This document shows, in pieces, positions 1 through 6,479 of a stretch of DNA of 11,630 nt. Below the pieces are notes generated by a model, which ran no database searches, was not told the origin of the DNA, and worked only from the letters and a program-made list of their open reading frames with translations. The stretch covers positions 1-11,630 of the forward strand of contig JAHHSS010000052.1 of assembly GCA_020025095.1 (NCBI GenBank), in the 5' to 3' direction. The translations under genes and the position numbers were made by a program. Origin of the DNA: Peptostreptococcus sp. (lineage in GTDB: Bacteria; Bacillota; Clostridia; Peptostreptococcales; Peptostreptococcaceae). Every line of letters begins with the position of its first letter. Position 1 is the stretch's first letter.

Positions 1-9
1 GGTTTAGAT

Positions 10-813
10 ATGATTTTAAATGATATTTTAAAAAAAATAGAGAGTAAATATCCGTTAGAAATTCAATATAGTTGGGATAATTCTGGATTAAATATTGGAG
101 ATAAAGGCCAAGATGTAAGAAATATTTTATTAACACTAGAAATTACAGAAAAGACCGTCGACGAGGCAATAGAAAAAAATATAGATCTTATAATATCTCA
201 TCATCCTTTCATATTTAGCAAATTAAATAAGATTAATAATGATGATATAAAAGGAAAATTAATATACAAGTTGATAAAAAATTCAGTATCAGTATATTGC
301 ATGCATACAAACTACGACTTAGCATTTGAGGGTTTAAACGACTATTTTATGAAACTAATTGGTGCAAATACAACGTCCATATTGGAAGTAGAGGGAAGCC
401 TTAATTCTTATGAAGATGGAAATAACTACGGACTAGGGAGGGTAGGTAATCTATCAAAAGAAGTAAGCATAGAAGGCTTCATATCATACTTAAAAGAAAA
501 ATTACAAATAAGTCATTTAAGGTATATAGGAGATGAAAATAAAAGAATAAAAAACATAGCGGTAGTTACAGGTGCAGGTGCAGAATTTTTTGAAAAAGCA
601 AAAGATATGGGAGTTGATCTTTTTATAAGCGGAGACATGAAATATCATCAAGCTATGGATGCTTTAGAAATGGGAATATCTGTGATAGATTGTGGTCATT
701 ATGGAAGCGAACACATCTTTGTAGATTCTATTAAAGAGTTTTTAGAAAATATATTAGAAGATGTAAATTTATATAAGAGTGAAAATATCATAAATCCATT
801 TAAAGAAAAATAG
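10..813 (+). CDS. NIF3/YqfO-family dinuclear metal-centre protein
   Basis: A 267-residue NIF3-like protein (also annotated as GTP cyclohydrolase 1 type 2 homologue). Known members form hexameric rings with two metal ions per subunit; the physiological substrate is unsettled. The expected metal ligands are visible: H64 and H65 in SHHPFIF, D103 in HTNYD, and H230 and E234 in GHYGSE near the C terminus. This is the short form: the Bacillus YqfO proteins of about 370 residues carry an extra PII-like domain in the middle, which is missing here. The ATG at 10 is preceded by only nine bases of window, including a TAG at 5-7 that could be the stop of an upstream gene; in many Firmicutes a tRNA methyltransferase gene (trmK) lies there, but that cannot be seen. 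The start is therefore plausible rather than proven. A strong terminator follows directly. Confidence 0.93.
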   Translation: MILNDILKKIESKYPLEIQYSWDNSGLNIGDKGQDVRNILLTLEITEKTVDEAIEKNIDLIISHHPFIFSKLNKINNDDIKGKLIYKLIKNSVSVYCMHTNYDLAFEGLNDYFMKLIGANTTSILEVEGSLNSYEDGNNYGLGRVGNLSKEVSIEGFISYLKEKLQISHLRYIGDENKRIKNIAVVTGAGAEFFEKAKDMGVDLFISGDMKYHQAMDALEMGISVIDCGHYGSEHIFVDSIKEFLENILEDVNLYKSENIINPFKEK

Positions 814-823
814 AGTATGTATT

Positions 824-863
824 TTACTTTTACGATTCAATTTGAATCGTAAAAGTAATTTTT
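824..863 (+). terminator. Rho-independent terminator after the NIF3-family gene
   Basis: A perfect 16-bp inverted repeat (824-839 with 843-858) with a three-base loop is followed by five T residues (859-863). It lies eleven bases after the stop codon, so it should end the transcript of the NIF3-family gene and isolate the T-box unit that starts about 70 bases later. Confidence 0.85.
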
Positions 864-933
864 AAGTATTAATCTCCAAAAAATTAGAGGAATTATCGGA
901 ATTACTAAAAATTTTATTTTTTTCTAAAAAGTA

Positions 934-962
934 TTGACAATTTATAATATATGTAATACGAT
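934..962 (+). promoter_or_regulatory. Sigma-A-type promoter of the T-box/trpP unit
   Basis: A consensus -35 box TTGACA (934-939) is followed after 17 bases by TACGAT (957-962), a good -10 box. This would start the transcript near 968-970, just before Stem I of the T-box leader. Confidence 0.75.
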
Positions 963-975
963 ATATACATAATAA

Positions 976-1240
976 TTAATCCATTGAAGAGAAAGAGTAG
1001 CTTATGAAATTCTTTTATAGAGAGTCGGTGATGGTGGAATATCGACAAAGTAGAGTAGGTGAATGGGTCTCAGAGGAGTGAATCGAAATAATAGTAGACT
1101 TCACCGTGGGCTGCACGTTATAGCGGATAGGGAATCATGTCGTTCCTGAATAAGAGATGTACAACTTTCTGTGAGTTTGTATAAATTAGGTGGCAACGCG
1201 AATTGATACTTCGTCCTATATGTAGGACGAAGTTTTTTTA
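976..1240 (+). ncRNA. T-box leader, tryptophan-specific (UGG specifier)
   Basis: This untranslated leader has the T-box architecture. In Stem I, GAGA (989-992) pairs with TCTC (1068-1071), AGTA (996-999) opens the specifier loop, GCTTAT (1000-1005) pairs with GTAGGT (1055-1060), and a distal stem GTCG/CGAC (1024-1027/1043-1046) follows the conserved AGAGAG. The 3' side of the specifier loop reads GAA-TGG-G, which places TGG (Trp) at 1064-1066 as specifier codon. The T-box core is AGGTGGCAACGCG (1188-1200). Its TGGC bulge can pair with a tRNA ending in GCCA, which fits the G discriminator base of bacterial tRNA-Trp. Uncharged tRNA-Trp should stabilise the antiterminator and turn on the TrpP-type gene downstream. 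The folding was worked out by hand. Confidence 0.93.
1209..1239 (+). terminator. Attenuator terminator of the T-box leader
   Basis: A 10-bp perfect stem (1209-1218 with 1223-1232, loop TATG) is followed by seven T residues. It sits immediately after the T-box core, and its 5' half, which contains CGTCCTA, is what the antiterminator would capture when uncharged tRNA binds. It is the off-state of the switch, not the end of a gene. Confidence 0.92.
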
Positions 1241-1316
1241 TACCCAATTATTTCTTGATGTTGATAATTATTATAAAAAAAGTCAATTATACTATAGAAA
1301 AATGGAGGAATGAAAA

Positions 1317-1868
1317 ATGAGAAATTCAAAAACAAAAAAAATGATTTTAAATGCGATTTTATTGGGGATAGGGCTTATATTACATCAAATATTCCCTGCG
1401 ATTGGCGGAGGCATAACACCTGATATATCTTTAGTAATGTTATTTTGTATTATGATAATAAATAAAAATGACTATAAGTCATGCCTTATAGCAGGTATTA
1501 TTTCAGGAATATTTGCCGCTATGACAACAAAATTTCCTGGAGGACAAATTCCTAATTTCGTAGATAAAGTTGTTACAGTAAATATAATGTATCTAGTAAT
1601 GAAATTTATGTATTTAAGTCCTGTCATCGAAAAAATGAATAAAAAGGGAAATCAAATTGTTATAGTAGTAATGACTTTTATAGGAACAATAATTAGTGGT
1701 ATTGTTTTTCTATCTATAGCATCTGCTATGGTTGGTTTACCAGCAAGTTTAATGCAATTATTTGTTGCTGTAGTTTTACCAGCAACTGTAATTAATATCA
1801 TAACATCGATAATTCTTTATAATATAATAGCTTTATCATTAAAAAGAACAAGTTATCAAATAGGCTAA
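1317..1868 (+). CDS. trpP: TrpP-type tryptophan transporter
   Basis: A 183-residue integral membrane protein matching the TrpP (YhaG) family, the tryptophan uptake protein of Bacillus and relatives. Recognisable family features are GGGITPDISLVMLF (residues 30-43) and the segment TKFPGGQIPNFVDK (71-84). Hydrophobic stretches at about 9-27, 36-48, 54-70, 85-103, 114-137 and 145-174 suggest five or six membrane helices. The start is supported by GGAGG (1304-1308) eight bases before the ATG. It is the only gene behind the Trp T-box, and the independent UGG specifier supports the substrate assignment. It is predicted to be made when charged tRNA-Trp runs low. The nearest alternative would be another small S-component-like transporter, but the motif and the regulation together make this unlikely. 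Confidence 0.92.
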   Translation: MRNSKTKKMILNAILLGIGLILHQIFPAIGGGITPDISLVMLFCIMIINKNDYKSCLIAGIISGIFAAMTTKFPGGQIPNFVDKVVTVNIMYLVMKFMYLSPVIEKMNKKGNQIVIVVMTFIGTIISGIVFLSIASAMVGLPASLMQLFVAVVLPATVINIITSIILYNIIALSLKRTSYQIG

Positions 1869-2030
1869 AATATATTTATCTGTTACAGAATAACTTGTAT
1901 ATAATTAATATTTTGATAATAAAATTTCAAATTAAATCTTATAAAATACAGCAGGCAAAAGGGGCTAAATAGGAAAAGTAAATATTATCGCAGATGCGAT
2001 TTTATAATATATAATATATAAAAGCTTACC
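1869..2030. other. Intergenic stretch after trpP, no gene recognised
   Basis: This stretch holds no convincing coding region. It contains a 9-bp inverted repeat that begins inside the end of trpP (ACAAGTTAT at 1848-1856, ATAACTTGT at 1890-1898), a small TCTG/CAGA hairpin in the loop between (1879-1889), a purine-rich segment at about 1950-1980, and a short hairpin ATCGC/GCGAT (1987-1991 with 1996-2000). The repeats could be a structured 3' untranslated region of trpP, or part of a small RNA ending at the terminator at 2031-2066. No named RNA family is recognised. Confidence 0.4.
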
Positions 2031-2066
2031 AAAAAAACAGAGCAGAATTTTCTGCTCTGTTTTTTA
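2031..2066. terminator. Bidirectional terminator between trpP and the yhgE-like gene
   Basis: A G/C-rich inverted repeat (CAGAGCAGA at 2038-2046 with TCTGCTCTG at 2051-2059) is flanked by an A tract on the left (2031-2037) and six T residues on the right (2060-2065). The same structure therefore ends transcripts arriving from either side: trpP from the left and the minus-strand gene ending at 2170 from the right. Confidence 0.88.
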
Positions 2067-2169
2067 TTTAAAAAATTTACTCATTTTTAAATATTCAAAT
2101 CAAACTAGTTTATTGTTCTATATAAGGAAAATCTTAAAGACATATTTTTATATATGCTCTTAAAACATA

Positions 2170-4518
2170 CTAATGTCCAATTAAAAAGCTATTATTGAAC
2201 ATTTTGTTCATAGGATGACCTAATCTATTAAGAGGCCCCTTAAATAAAATACTTGCTACCAAAGGTATAATCATAAAGACTAAAAGTGCATGAATATCAT
2301 GCATCAAGTTTGGAAGATATATTCCTCCAATTGCTTCTCTACAAGCATCAATACCATATGTAAAAGGTATTATACTATTGATTGCCTTGAAGAAGTCTGG
2401 GGTCATTTGAATTGGGAAAGTTCCACCTGAACCGCCTATTTGTATAACTAATAAGAATACACAAAGTCCTTTTCCGACTGTTCCAAATAACGACACCAGA
2501 GAATATATAATAATAGTAAATACGATACTACAAAATACTAATATTGCGCCAAATAAGAATGCATGTTTTGCGGTAACTCCTAGTATAATGAAATCTCCAA
2601 GTGTGATGATAACCGATTGTATTACTGCTAGGGTAAGGAATAAAAGCATTCTTCCAAAATATTCATCTACAGCTCTATTTTTTCCCTTTACTTTTGTTGA
2701 AAGAACAGCTACAAGAACCAAACCACCAACCCATGCTGCTAATACACTATAAAATGGAGCCATAGCAGATCCGTAATTTTCTATCTTATAAATTTTGTTT
2801 TCTCTAAGACTAACAGGATCTTTCAGAAAATCAACTCTATCAAGTATATTAGATTTTACTACGTTATTGAAGTCCTTAAAGTCTTTATTGTTCTGTATTT
2901 CATTAATATTGTCAATAGAATCTTTAACTTGTTCCTTTAAAAGTTTAATAGAACTTTGTGTAATAGCAGTTGTTGACTTTAAAGTATTAGTAACAGAAGT
3001 AGCATCTGAAAGTAGAGTGCTTATATTAGGATAAATTTTATTCGCATCATCCATAACTCTATTCAAATCATTTGTCACAACCACAGAACTTCTATGTATT
3101 TTATTTACAGGATTAGCTATTTTAGTATCAAAATCTGATAATAAATCAGACACACGTCTATTAACAGAGTCTGATAAACTAACAATTTTGCTTAGTGCAT
3201 CTGTGGACATATCATGTCCAGATTCTAACAATCTTAATGAATCAGATGAAGTATTATTCAAATCTTCAAGTATCTTTATAGTTTCATTTAAAGAAGATAT
3301 TGTTACATTAAGTAAAGCAGAGTTTCTTCTATTTATGCTAGTCAAAACATCAACCATTCCTTCAAGCATATTAATAGAACTTACTGTTTTTGACTTAATC
3401 CTTAGCATAAGGGCACTTGCATCTTCATTTACGATACTAGCTTTATCAGATACAGTTTTTGCCAAATCAGCTGTTTGCCCTAAAAGATCGCTTGTAAGCT
3501 CCAAATCTTTTTTGAGATCAGGAACTACGTTATTAAAAGATGTATTTGCATCATTCAACGTATTTTTTATATCCGAATTAAGTTTCTTTGAATCATTAAT
3601 AGTAGTTTTTATATTAGGTAAAGTTTTTTTAGATGTATCAAGAGTTTTGCTAAGATCATTTAAAGTCTTATCTCCTGTTCTTGATAGTTTATCTAAATTG
3701 TCAAGTTGTTGATCAAGACGGTTAAGTGTCTTTTTCATTTTGTCTAGTTTTGGATCTATATCTCCTATCACATTTGCAACTCCACCGAGAGCACCTAAAG
3801 AAACTTTACTAACCGTTTCTACTAGTGCCTCATTGATTTTTTGTTGAATTGTATCAGCACCCTTATCTGTGATTTTAGGTGCAATAGCATTTAATTTTTC
3901 GTTTACAGTATAATCAATTGTTGCCTTTGTAACATTTTCTTTAGTAACAGAAACTAAATCCTTACTAAAACTTTTTGGAATGAGAATTATTGCATAATAT
4001 TCTCCAGATTTTAGCCCTGTTTCGGCTTTTTTCTTACTTACGAATTGCCAATCAAGAGCTGTATTTTCTTTCAAATTATCAACAACCTTATCTCCAAGTT
4101 TTAAACTTTGATTCTTAAATTCGGTTCCAGTATCTTGATTTACTATTGCTACTTTCAAGTATTTTGTATTTCCATAGGGATCCCAAAATGCCTTTATATT
4201 AAACCACGCATACAAAGAAGGAACTATTGTTAAACCCAGTATAATAACTAAAACAGCAGTGTTTCTCAATATTTCCATAACATCTCTTTTGTAGATATTT
4301 AAAACAACTTTAGGATCTAGAAGATACTTTTCTTTCCAAGTTTTAGGATCAAATCTTAGTCTTCTTTTTTTAGAGCTTTTTATTCTAGCTCTAAAATTCT
4401 TGTCAGTTTTTTGTGTAGTGTTTGTATTTTTGTCTATACTTTGGTTATTATTTCCTTTGGTATCTAAAGTTTTATTTATTTTGACATTATCATTATCAAT
4501 TCTGTCATCTTTTTTCAT
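2170..4518 (-). CDS. YhgE/Pip domain membrane protein (ABC-2-like)
   Basis: A 782-residue YhgE/Pip-family protein. The N-terminal part has one membrane helix (about 86-107) followed by the family-typical PYGNTKYLKVAIVNQDTG (114-131). Residues about 240-560 form a long, mostly helical, probably coiled-coil region outside the membrane, rich in Asp, Leu, Asn, Ser and Thr. The C terminus has five likely membrane helices (about 590-760) with the GGSGGTFPIQMTPDFF hallmark near 695-710, related to ABC-2 transporter membrane domains. The family includes the lactococcal phage-infection protein Pip and the ESX-type secretion accessory EsaA, but most members have no defined role. The first 65 residues are a hydrophilic, Asn/Lys/Thr-rich cytoplasmic extension. 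The ATG at 4518 is preceded by GAAGGTG on the minus strand, supporting this start. It has its own promoter and terminator, with no operon partner visible. Confidence 0.9.
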   Translation of the reverse strand: MKKDDRIDNDNVKINKTLDTKGNNNQSIDKNTNTTQKTDKNFRARIKSSKKRRLRFDPKTWKEKYLLDPKVVLNIYKRDVMEILRNTAVLVIILGLTIVPSLYAWFNIKAFWDPYGNTKYLKVAIVNQDTGTEFKNQSLKLGDKVVDNLKENTALDWQFVSKKKAETGLKSGEYYAIILIPKSFSKDLVSVTKENVTKATIDYTVNEKLNAIAPKITDKGADTIQQKINEALVETVSKVSLGALGGVANVIGDIDPKLDKMKKTLNRLDQQLDNLDKLSRTGDKTLNDLSKTLDTSKKTLPNIKTTINDSKKLNSDIKNTLNDANTSFNNVVPDLKKDLELTSDLLGQTADLAKTVSDKASIVNEDASALMLRIKSKTVSSINMLEGMVDVLTSINRRNSALLNVTISSLNETIKILEDLNNTSSDSLRLLESGHDMSTDALSKIVSLSDSVNRRVSDLLSDFDTKIANPVNKIHRSSVVVTNDLNRVMDDANKIYPNISTLLSDATSVTNTLKSTTAITQSSIKLLKEQVKDSIDNINEIQNNKDFKDFNNVVKSNILDRVDFLKDPVSLRENKIYKIENYGSAMAPFYSVLAAWVGGLVLVAVLSTKVKGKNRAVDEYFGRMLLFLTLAVIQSVIITLGDFIILGVTAKHAFLFGAILVFCSIVFTIIIYSLVSLFGTVGKGLCVFLLVIQIGGSGGTFPIQMTPDFFKAINSIIPFTYGIDACREAIGGIYLPNLMHDIHALLVFMIIPLVASILFKGPLNRLGHPMNKMFNNSFLIGH

Positions 4519-4546
4519 CGCATCACCTTCAAATATATTTTTTGTG

Positions 4547-4575
4547 TTTAGAAAAATTAATATTATTTTTCTAAA
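4547..4575 (-). repeat. Inverted repeat in the 5' leader of the yhgE-like gene
   Basis: An 11-bp perfect inverted repeat (TTTAGAAAAAT at 4547-4557 and ATTTTTCTAAA at 4565-4575) with a seven-base centre lies between the predicted promoter and the start codon of the minus-strand gene. It could be a leader hairpin or an operator. No T run follows on the minus strand, so it is not a standard terminator. Confidence 0.6.
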
Positions 4576-4610
4576 ATAAAATAATAATTAATCTTACCAC
4601 TACCTATAAG

Positions 4611-4643
4611 ATTATATTATAAGTTATCACTAAAGTAAAGTGA
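4611..4643 (-). promoter_or_regulatory. Promoter of the yhgE-like gene with possible operator
   Basis: On the minus strand a TTTACT box (4634-4639) is followed after 17 bases by TATAAT (4611-4616), giving a transcript start near 4604 and a leader of about 85 bases. A dyad TCACT-7-AGTGA (4627-4643) lies over the -35 box and could bind a repressor; this last point is inference. Confidence 0.55.
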
Positions 4644-4816
4644 AAGAAATTTGAATTCTTCCTATTTCAAAATATTAGATAAAAGAGATATAAATAAAAA
4701 AATAATGCTATAACTTTAAATTTTTTTGAATATAGGCTCAAGATATCTAATATAGTAATAATAACTTGTATAACAATATGGTAACATATCTACATTGAAA
4801 AAAAAATACTTAAATA
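4644..4816. other. Intergenic AT-rich spacer, nothing assigned
   Basis: This is the central part of the 358-base gap between the divergent yhgE-like and alcohol dehydrogenase genes. It is very AT-rich and contains no open frame with a ribosome binding site. A loose TTGT-ATA-ACAA dyad (near 4766-4776) and AGATAT/ATATCT repeats (4741-4746, 4786-4791) are present, but neither matches a known operator well. Confidence 0.4.
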
Positions 4817-4846
4817 TTGATTAAAGGACAAAAGATAGATTATAAT
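4817..4846 (+). promoter_or_regulatory. Probable promoter of the alcohol dehydrogenase gene
   Basis: TTGATT (4817-4822) and a perfect TATAAT (4841-4846) are 18 bases apart, about 30 bases before the ATG. The -10 box is strong and the -35 box is moderate. The leader would be only about 25 bases and leaves no room for a riboswitch. Confidence 0.6.
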
Positions 4847-4876
4847 GATAAGATATAGAAAAATAGGAGGTATAAT

Positions 4877-6043
4877 ATGTATAATTTTGAATTTCAAGTT
4901 GATACAAAAGTATTATTTGGAAAAGGACAGATAAATAATTTAGGTAAAGAAGTATCGAATTATACTAATAGAGTATTACTGGTTTATGGGGGAGGAAGCG
5001 TCAAGAAAAACGGTATTTATGATTCCGTCATTGAACAGTTGGAAGAAAATTCTATAGAATATTTTGAACTTGCAAACGTTGATCCAAATCCAAGAATAGA
5101 ATCTGTTAGAGAAGGAGTAGATATTTGTAAGGAACATTCAATTGGAGGAGTGCTTGCAATAGGTGGTGGAAGTTCTATTGATTGCTCTAAAGTAATATCG
5201 GCAGGAACGCTTTATGATGGTGATCCTTGGGAACTTGTGCTCGATTCATCTCTTATAAAAGAATCTATACCTGTTTTTACTGTTTTAACGCTGGCTGCTA
5301 CAGGATCTGAAATGAATGGAAATGCAGTTATATCTAATATGTCTACAAATGAAAAACTTGGAACAAGGGGAAAATGTTTAATACCTAAAGTTTCTATATT
5401 AGATCCTACATATACATTTACAGTACCTAAAAAACATACTGCAGCAGGAACTGCAGATATTTTGAGTCATACATTTGAGAACTATTTCACAAATGTAAAT
5501 GGAGGATACCTTCAAGCTAGAATGGCAGAAGCTATTTTAAAAACTTGCTTCTATTATGGACCGATTGCTTGTGAAAAACCGAATGATTATGAAGCTAGAG
5601 CAAATCTTATGTGGGCATCTAGTTGGGCTATAAACGGTTTGCTATCTCAGGGAGCTGCAAATAATTGGTCGGTACATGCGATGGAGCATGAATTAAGTGC
5701 TTTTTATGATGTAACTCACGGAGAAGGTCTTGCTGTATTAACGCCACATTGGATGAGATATGTTTTGAATGAAAGAACTGTTGATAAATTTGTAGAGTAT
5801 GGAATTAATGTATGGGGAATAGATTCATCCAAAGAAAAATTTGATATAGCGAATGAGGCGATAGATAAAACACAAGAATTTTTTAATAAAGAACTTAATA
5901 TACCTGGAAATCTTAGAGAATTAGGAATAGACAGGGAAAATTTTGATAAAATGGCTCAAAAAGCTGTAAAAGGTAAATCGATAAAAGGTTTTGTGGAACT
6001 TAAAGCTGAGGATGTCAAAAAAATATATGAAAATGCGTTTTAA
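4877..6043 (+). CDS. Iron-dependent alcohol dehydrogenase, YqhD/BdhA type
   Basis: A 388-residue group III alcohol dehydrogenase, full length for the YqhD/butanol dehydrogenase branch. These cytoplasmic enzymes reduce aldehydes with NAD(P)H. The N-terminal Rossmann-like half carries GGGSVKKNG (38-46) and GGGSSIDCSK (96-105) for dinucleotide binding. The C-terminal helical half carries the metal ligands D194, H198, H267 and H281, the same positions as in E. coli YqhD, within ADILSHTFENYF and HAMEHELSAFYDVTHGEG. The GGGSVKK loop resembles that of the NADPH-preferring YqhD, so NADPH use is likely but inferred. AGGAGG (4865-4870) lies six bases before the ATG. It is monocistronic with its own promoter. 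Likely roles are butyraldehyde reduction in fermentation or detoxification of reactive aldehydes; the sequence does not decide which. No clear terminator follows. Confidence 0.93.
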   Translation: MYNFEFQVDTKVLFGKGQINNLGKEVSNYTNRVLLVYGGGSVKKNGIYDSVIEQLEENSIEYFELANVDPNPRIESVREGVDICKEHSIGGVLAIGGGSSIDCSKVISAGTLYDGDPWELVLDSSLIKESIPVFTVLTLAATGSEMNGNAVISNMSTNEKLGTRGKCLIPKVSILDPTYTFTVPKKHTAAGTADILSHTFENYFTNVNGGYLQARMAEAILKTCFYYGPIACEKPNDYEARANLMWASSWAINGLLSQGAANNWSVHAMEHELSAFYDVTHGEGLAVLTPHWMRYVLNERTVDKFVEYGINVWGIDSSKEKFDIANEAIDKTQEFFNKELNIPGNLRELGIDRENFDKMAQKAVKGKSIKGFVELKAEDVKKIYENAF

Positions 6044-6111
6044 TATAGATAAGAAAAAGAGGTTTTACTAGAATTATTACTATATTACAAATATTAAATT
6101 ATTAAAAGGAC

Positions 6112-6139
6112 TTGACAATTAATAAATATCATATATACT
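6112..6139 (+). promoter_or_regulatory. Promoter of the lysine riboswitch/transporter unit
   Basis: A consensus TTGACA (6112-6117) is followed after 16 bases by TATACT (6134-6139). Transcription would begin near 6146, about 20 bases before the first helix of the riboswitch aptamer. Confidence 0.7.
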
Positions 6140-6168
6140 TGTATATATAGTTAAGTAATTAAATAAAA

Positions 6169-6330
6169 GATAGAGGAGCGAGGATTATCAGTAGCTGTAT
6201 CAAGGGAGTAAAGCATCCACAGTGAAAGGAATTATCGCCGAAGCGTATAGTTAGCTTTATAATTATACTTGCTGGGGGTGCGTAGAATATGCGTATCACT
6301 GTCACAAGAACAATCTTGTGTTGGGCTATC
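6169..6330 (+). ncRNA. Lysine riboswitch aptamer (L box)
   Basis: The sequence contains the conserved blocks of the lysine riboswitch in order: AGAGGAGCG (6172-6180), AGTA (6190-6193), AAGGGAGT (6202-6209), CGCCGAAG (6236-6243), GCTGGG (6271-6276) and CTGTCAC (6299-6305). The closing helix P1 is formed by GATAG (6169-6173) and CTATC (6326-6330). Bound lysine stabilises P1 and favours the terminator downstream, so the gene should be turned off when lysine is plentiful. A five-base complement, GGGCT (6323-6327) with AGCCC (6355-6359), could form the core of the competing antiterminator; that part is inference. Confidence 0.95.
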
Positions 6331-6345
6331 ATGAGTGTGCAAGTT

Positions 6346-6380
6346 ATGCCTCGGAGCCCTGTTCCGAGGCATTTAATTTT
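6346..6380 (+). terminator. Terminator of the lysine riboswitch
   Basis: A 10-bp perfect stem (ATGCCTCGGA at 6346-6355 with TCCGAGGCAT at 6363-6372) with a seven-base loop is followed by an interrupted T tract (TTAATTTT). It lies sixteen bases after the aptamer and 100 bases before the coding start, the usual place for a riboswitch expression platform. Confidence 0.8.
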
Positions 6381-6403
6381 GAATCTAAGTTGGTTCAAAG
6401 TAG

Positions 6404-6431
6404 TCGGCCCTCATGGTCGAGTATATTCGAC
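6404..6431 (+). repeat. Two overlapping hairpins between riboswitch terminator and gene
   Basis: Hairpin A pairs TCGGCC (6404-6409) with GGTCGA (6415-6420). Hairpin B pairs GTCGA (6416-6420) with TCGAC (6427-6431). They share bases and cannot form together. CCCTC (6408-6412) inside hairpin A is also complementary to GAGGG (6468-6472) of the ribosome binding site. Confidence 0.5.
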
Positions 6432-6465
6432 AGAGATTTTTTATTTATTACTATTATAAAAAAAG

Positions 6466-6472
6466 AGGAGGG
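6466..6472 (+). promoter_or_regulatory. Ribosome binding site fixing the lysW start
   Basis: AGGAGGG lies seven bases before the ATG at 6480. It selects this start over the in-frame ATG at 6318, which falls inside the riboswitch aptamer. Confidence 0.9.
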
Positions 6473-6479
6473 TTCTATA

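Noticed and set aside
2795..3712. Two plus-strand open frames (2795-3034 and 3188-3712) opposite the yhgE-like gene.
   Set aside because: They are antisense shadows of the low-complexity coiled-coil region; they have no ribosome sites and no family-like sequence.
2170..4518. Reading the YhgE/Pip protein as a phage receptor or defence gene.
   Set aside because: Pip was named from lactococcal phage infection, but the family is broad and no defence or phage genes are nearby.
1890..4772. The 12-base word ATAACTTGTATA occurs at 1890-1901 and 4761-4772.
   Set aside because: Such AT-rich words can recur by chance in DNA of this composition; only two copies exist and their settings differ.
4766..4776. 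TTGT-ATA-ACAA as a possible Rex (NADH-sensing) operator before the alcohol dehydrogenase gene.
   Set aside because: The Rex site is an 18-base dyad with TTGTTAA half-sites and a longer spacer; this match is too short and lies well upstream of the promoter.
6159..6398. Minus-strand frame of 79 residues.
   Set aside because: It is the reverse of the lysine riboswitch; the RNA structure accounts for its open frame.
6318..6479. In-frame upstream extension of the lysW frame, starting at an ATG at 6318.
   Set aside because: It runs through the lysine riboswitch and its terminator, has no ribosome binding site, and the ATG at 6480 has a near-perfect one.
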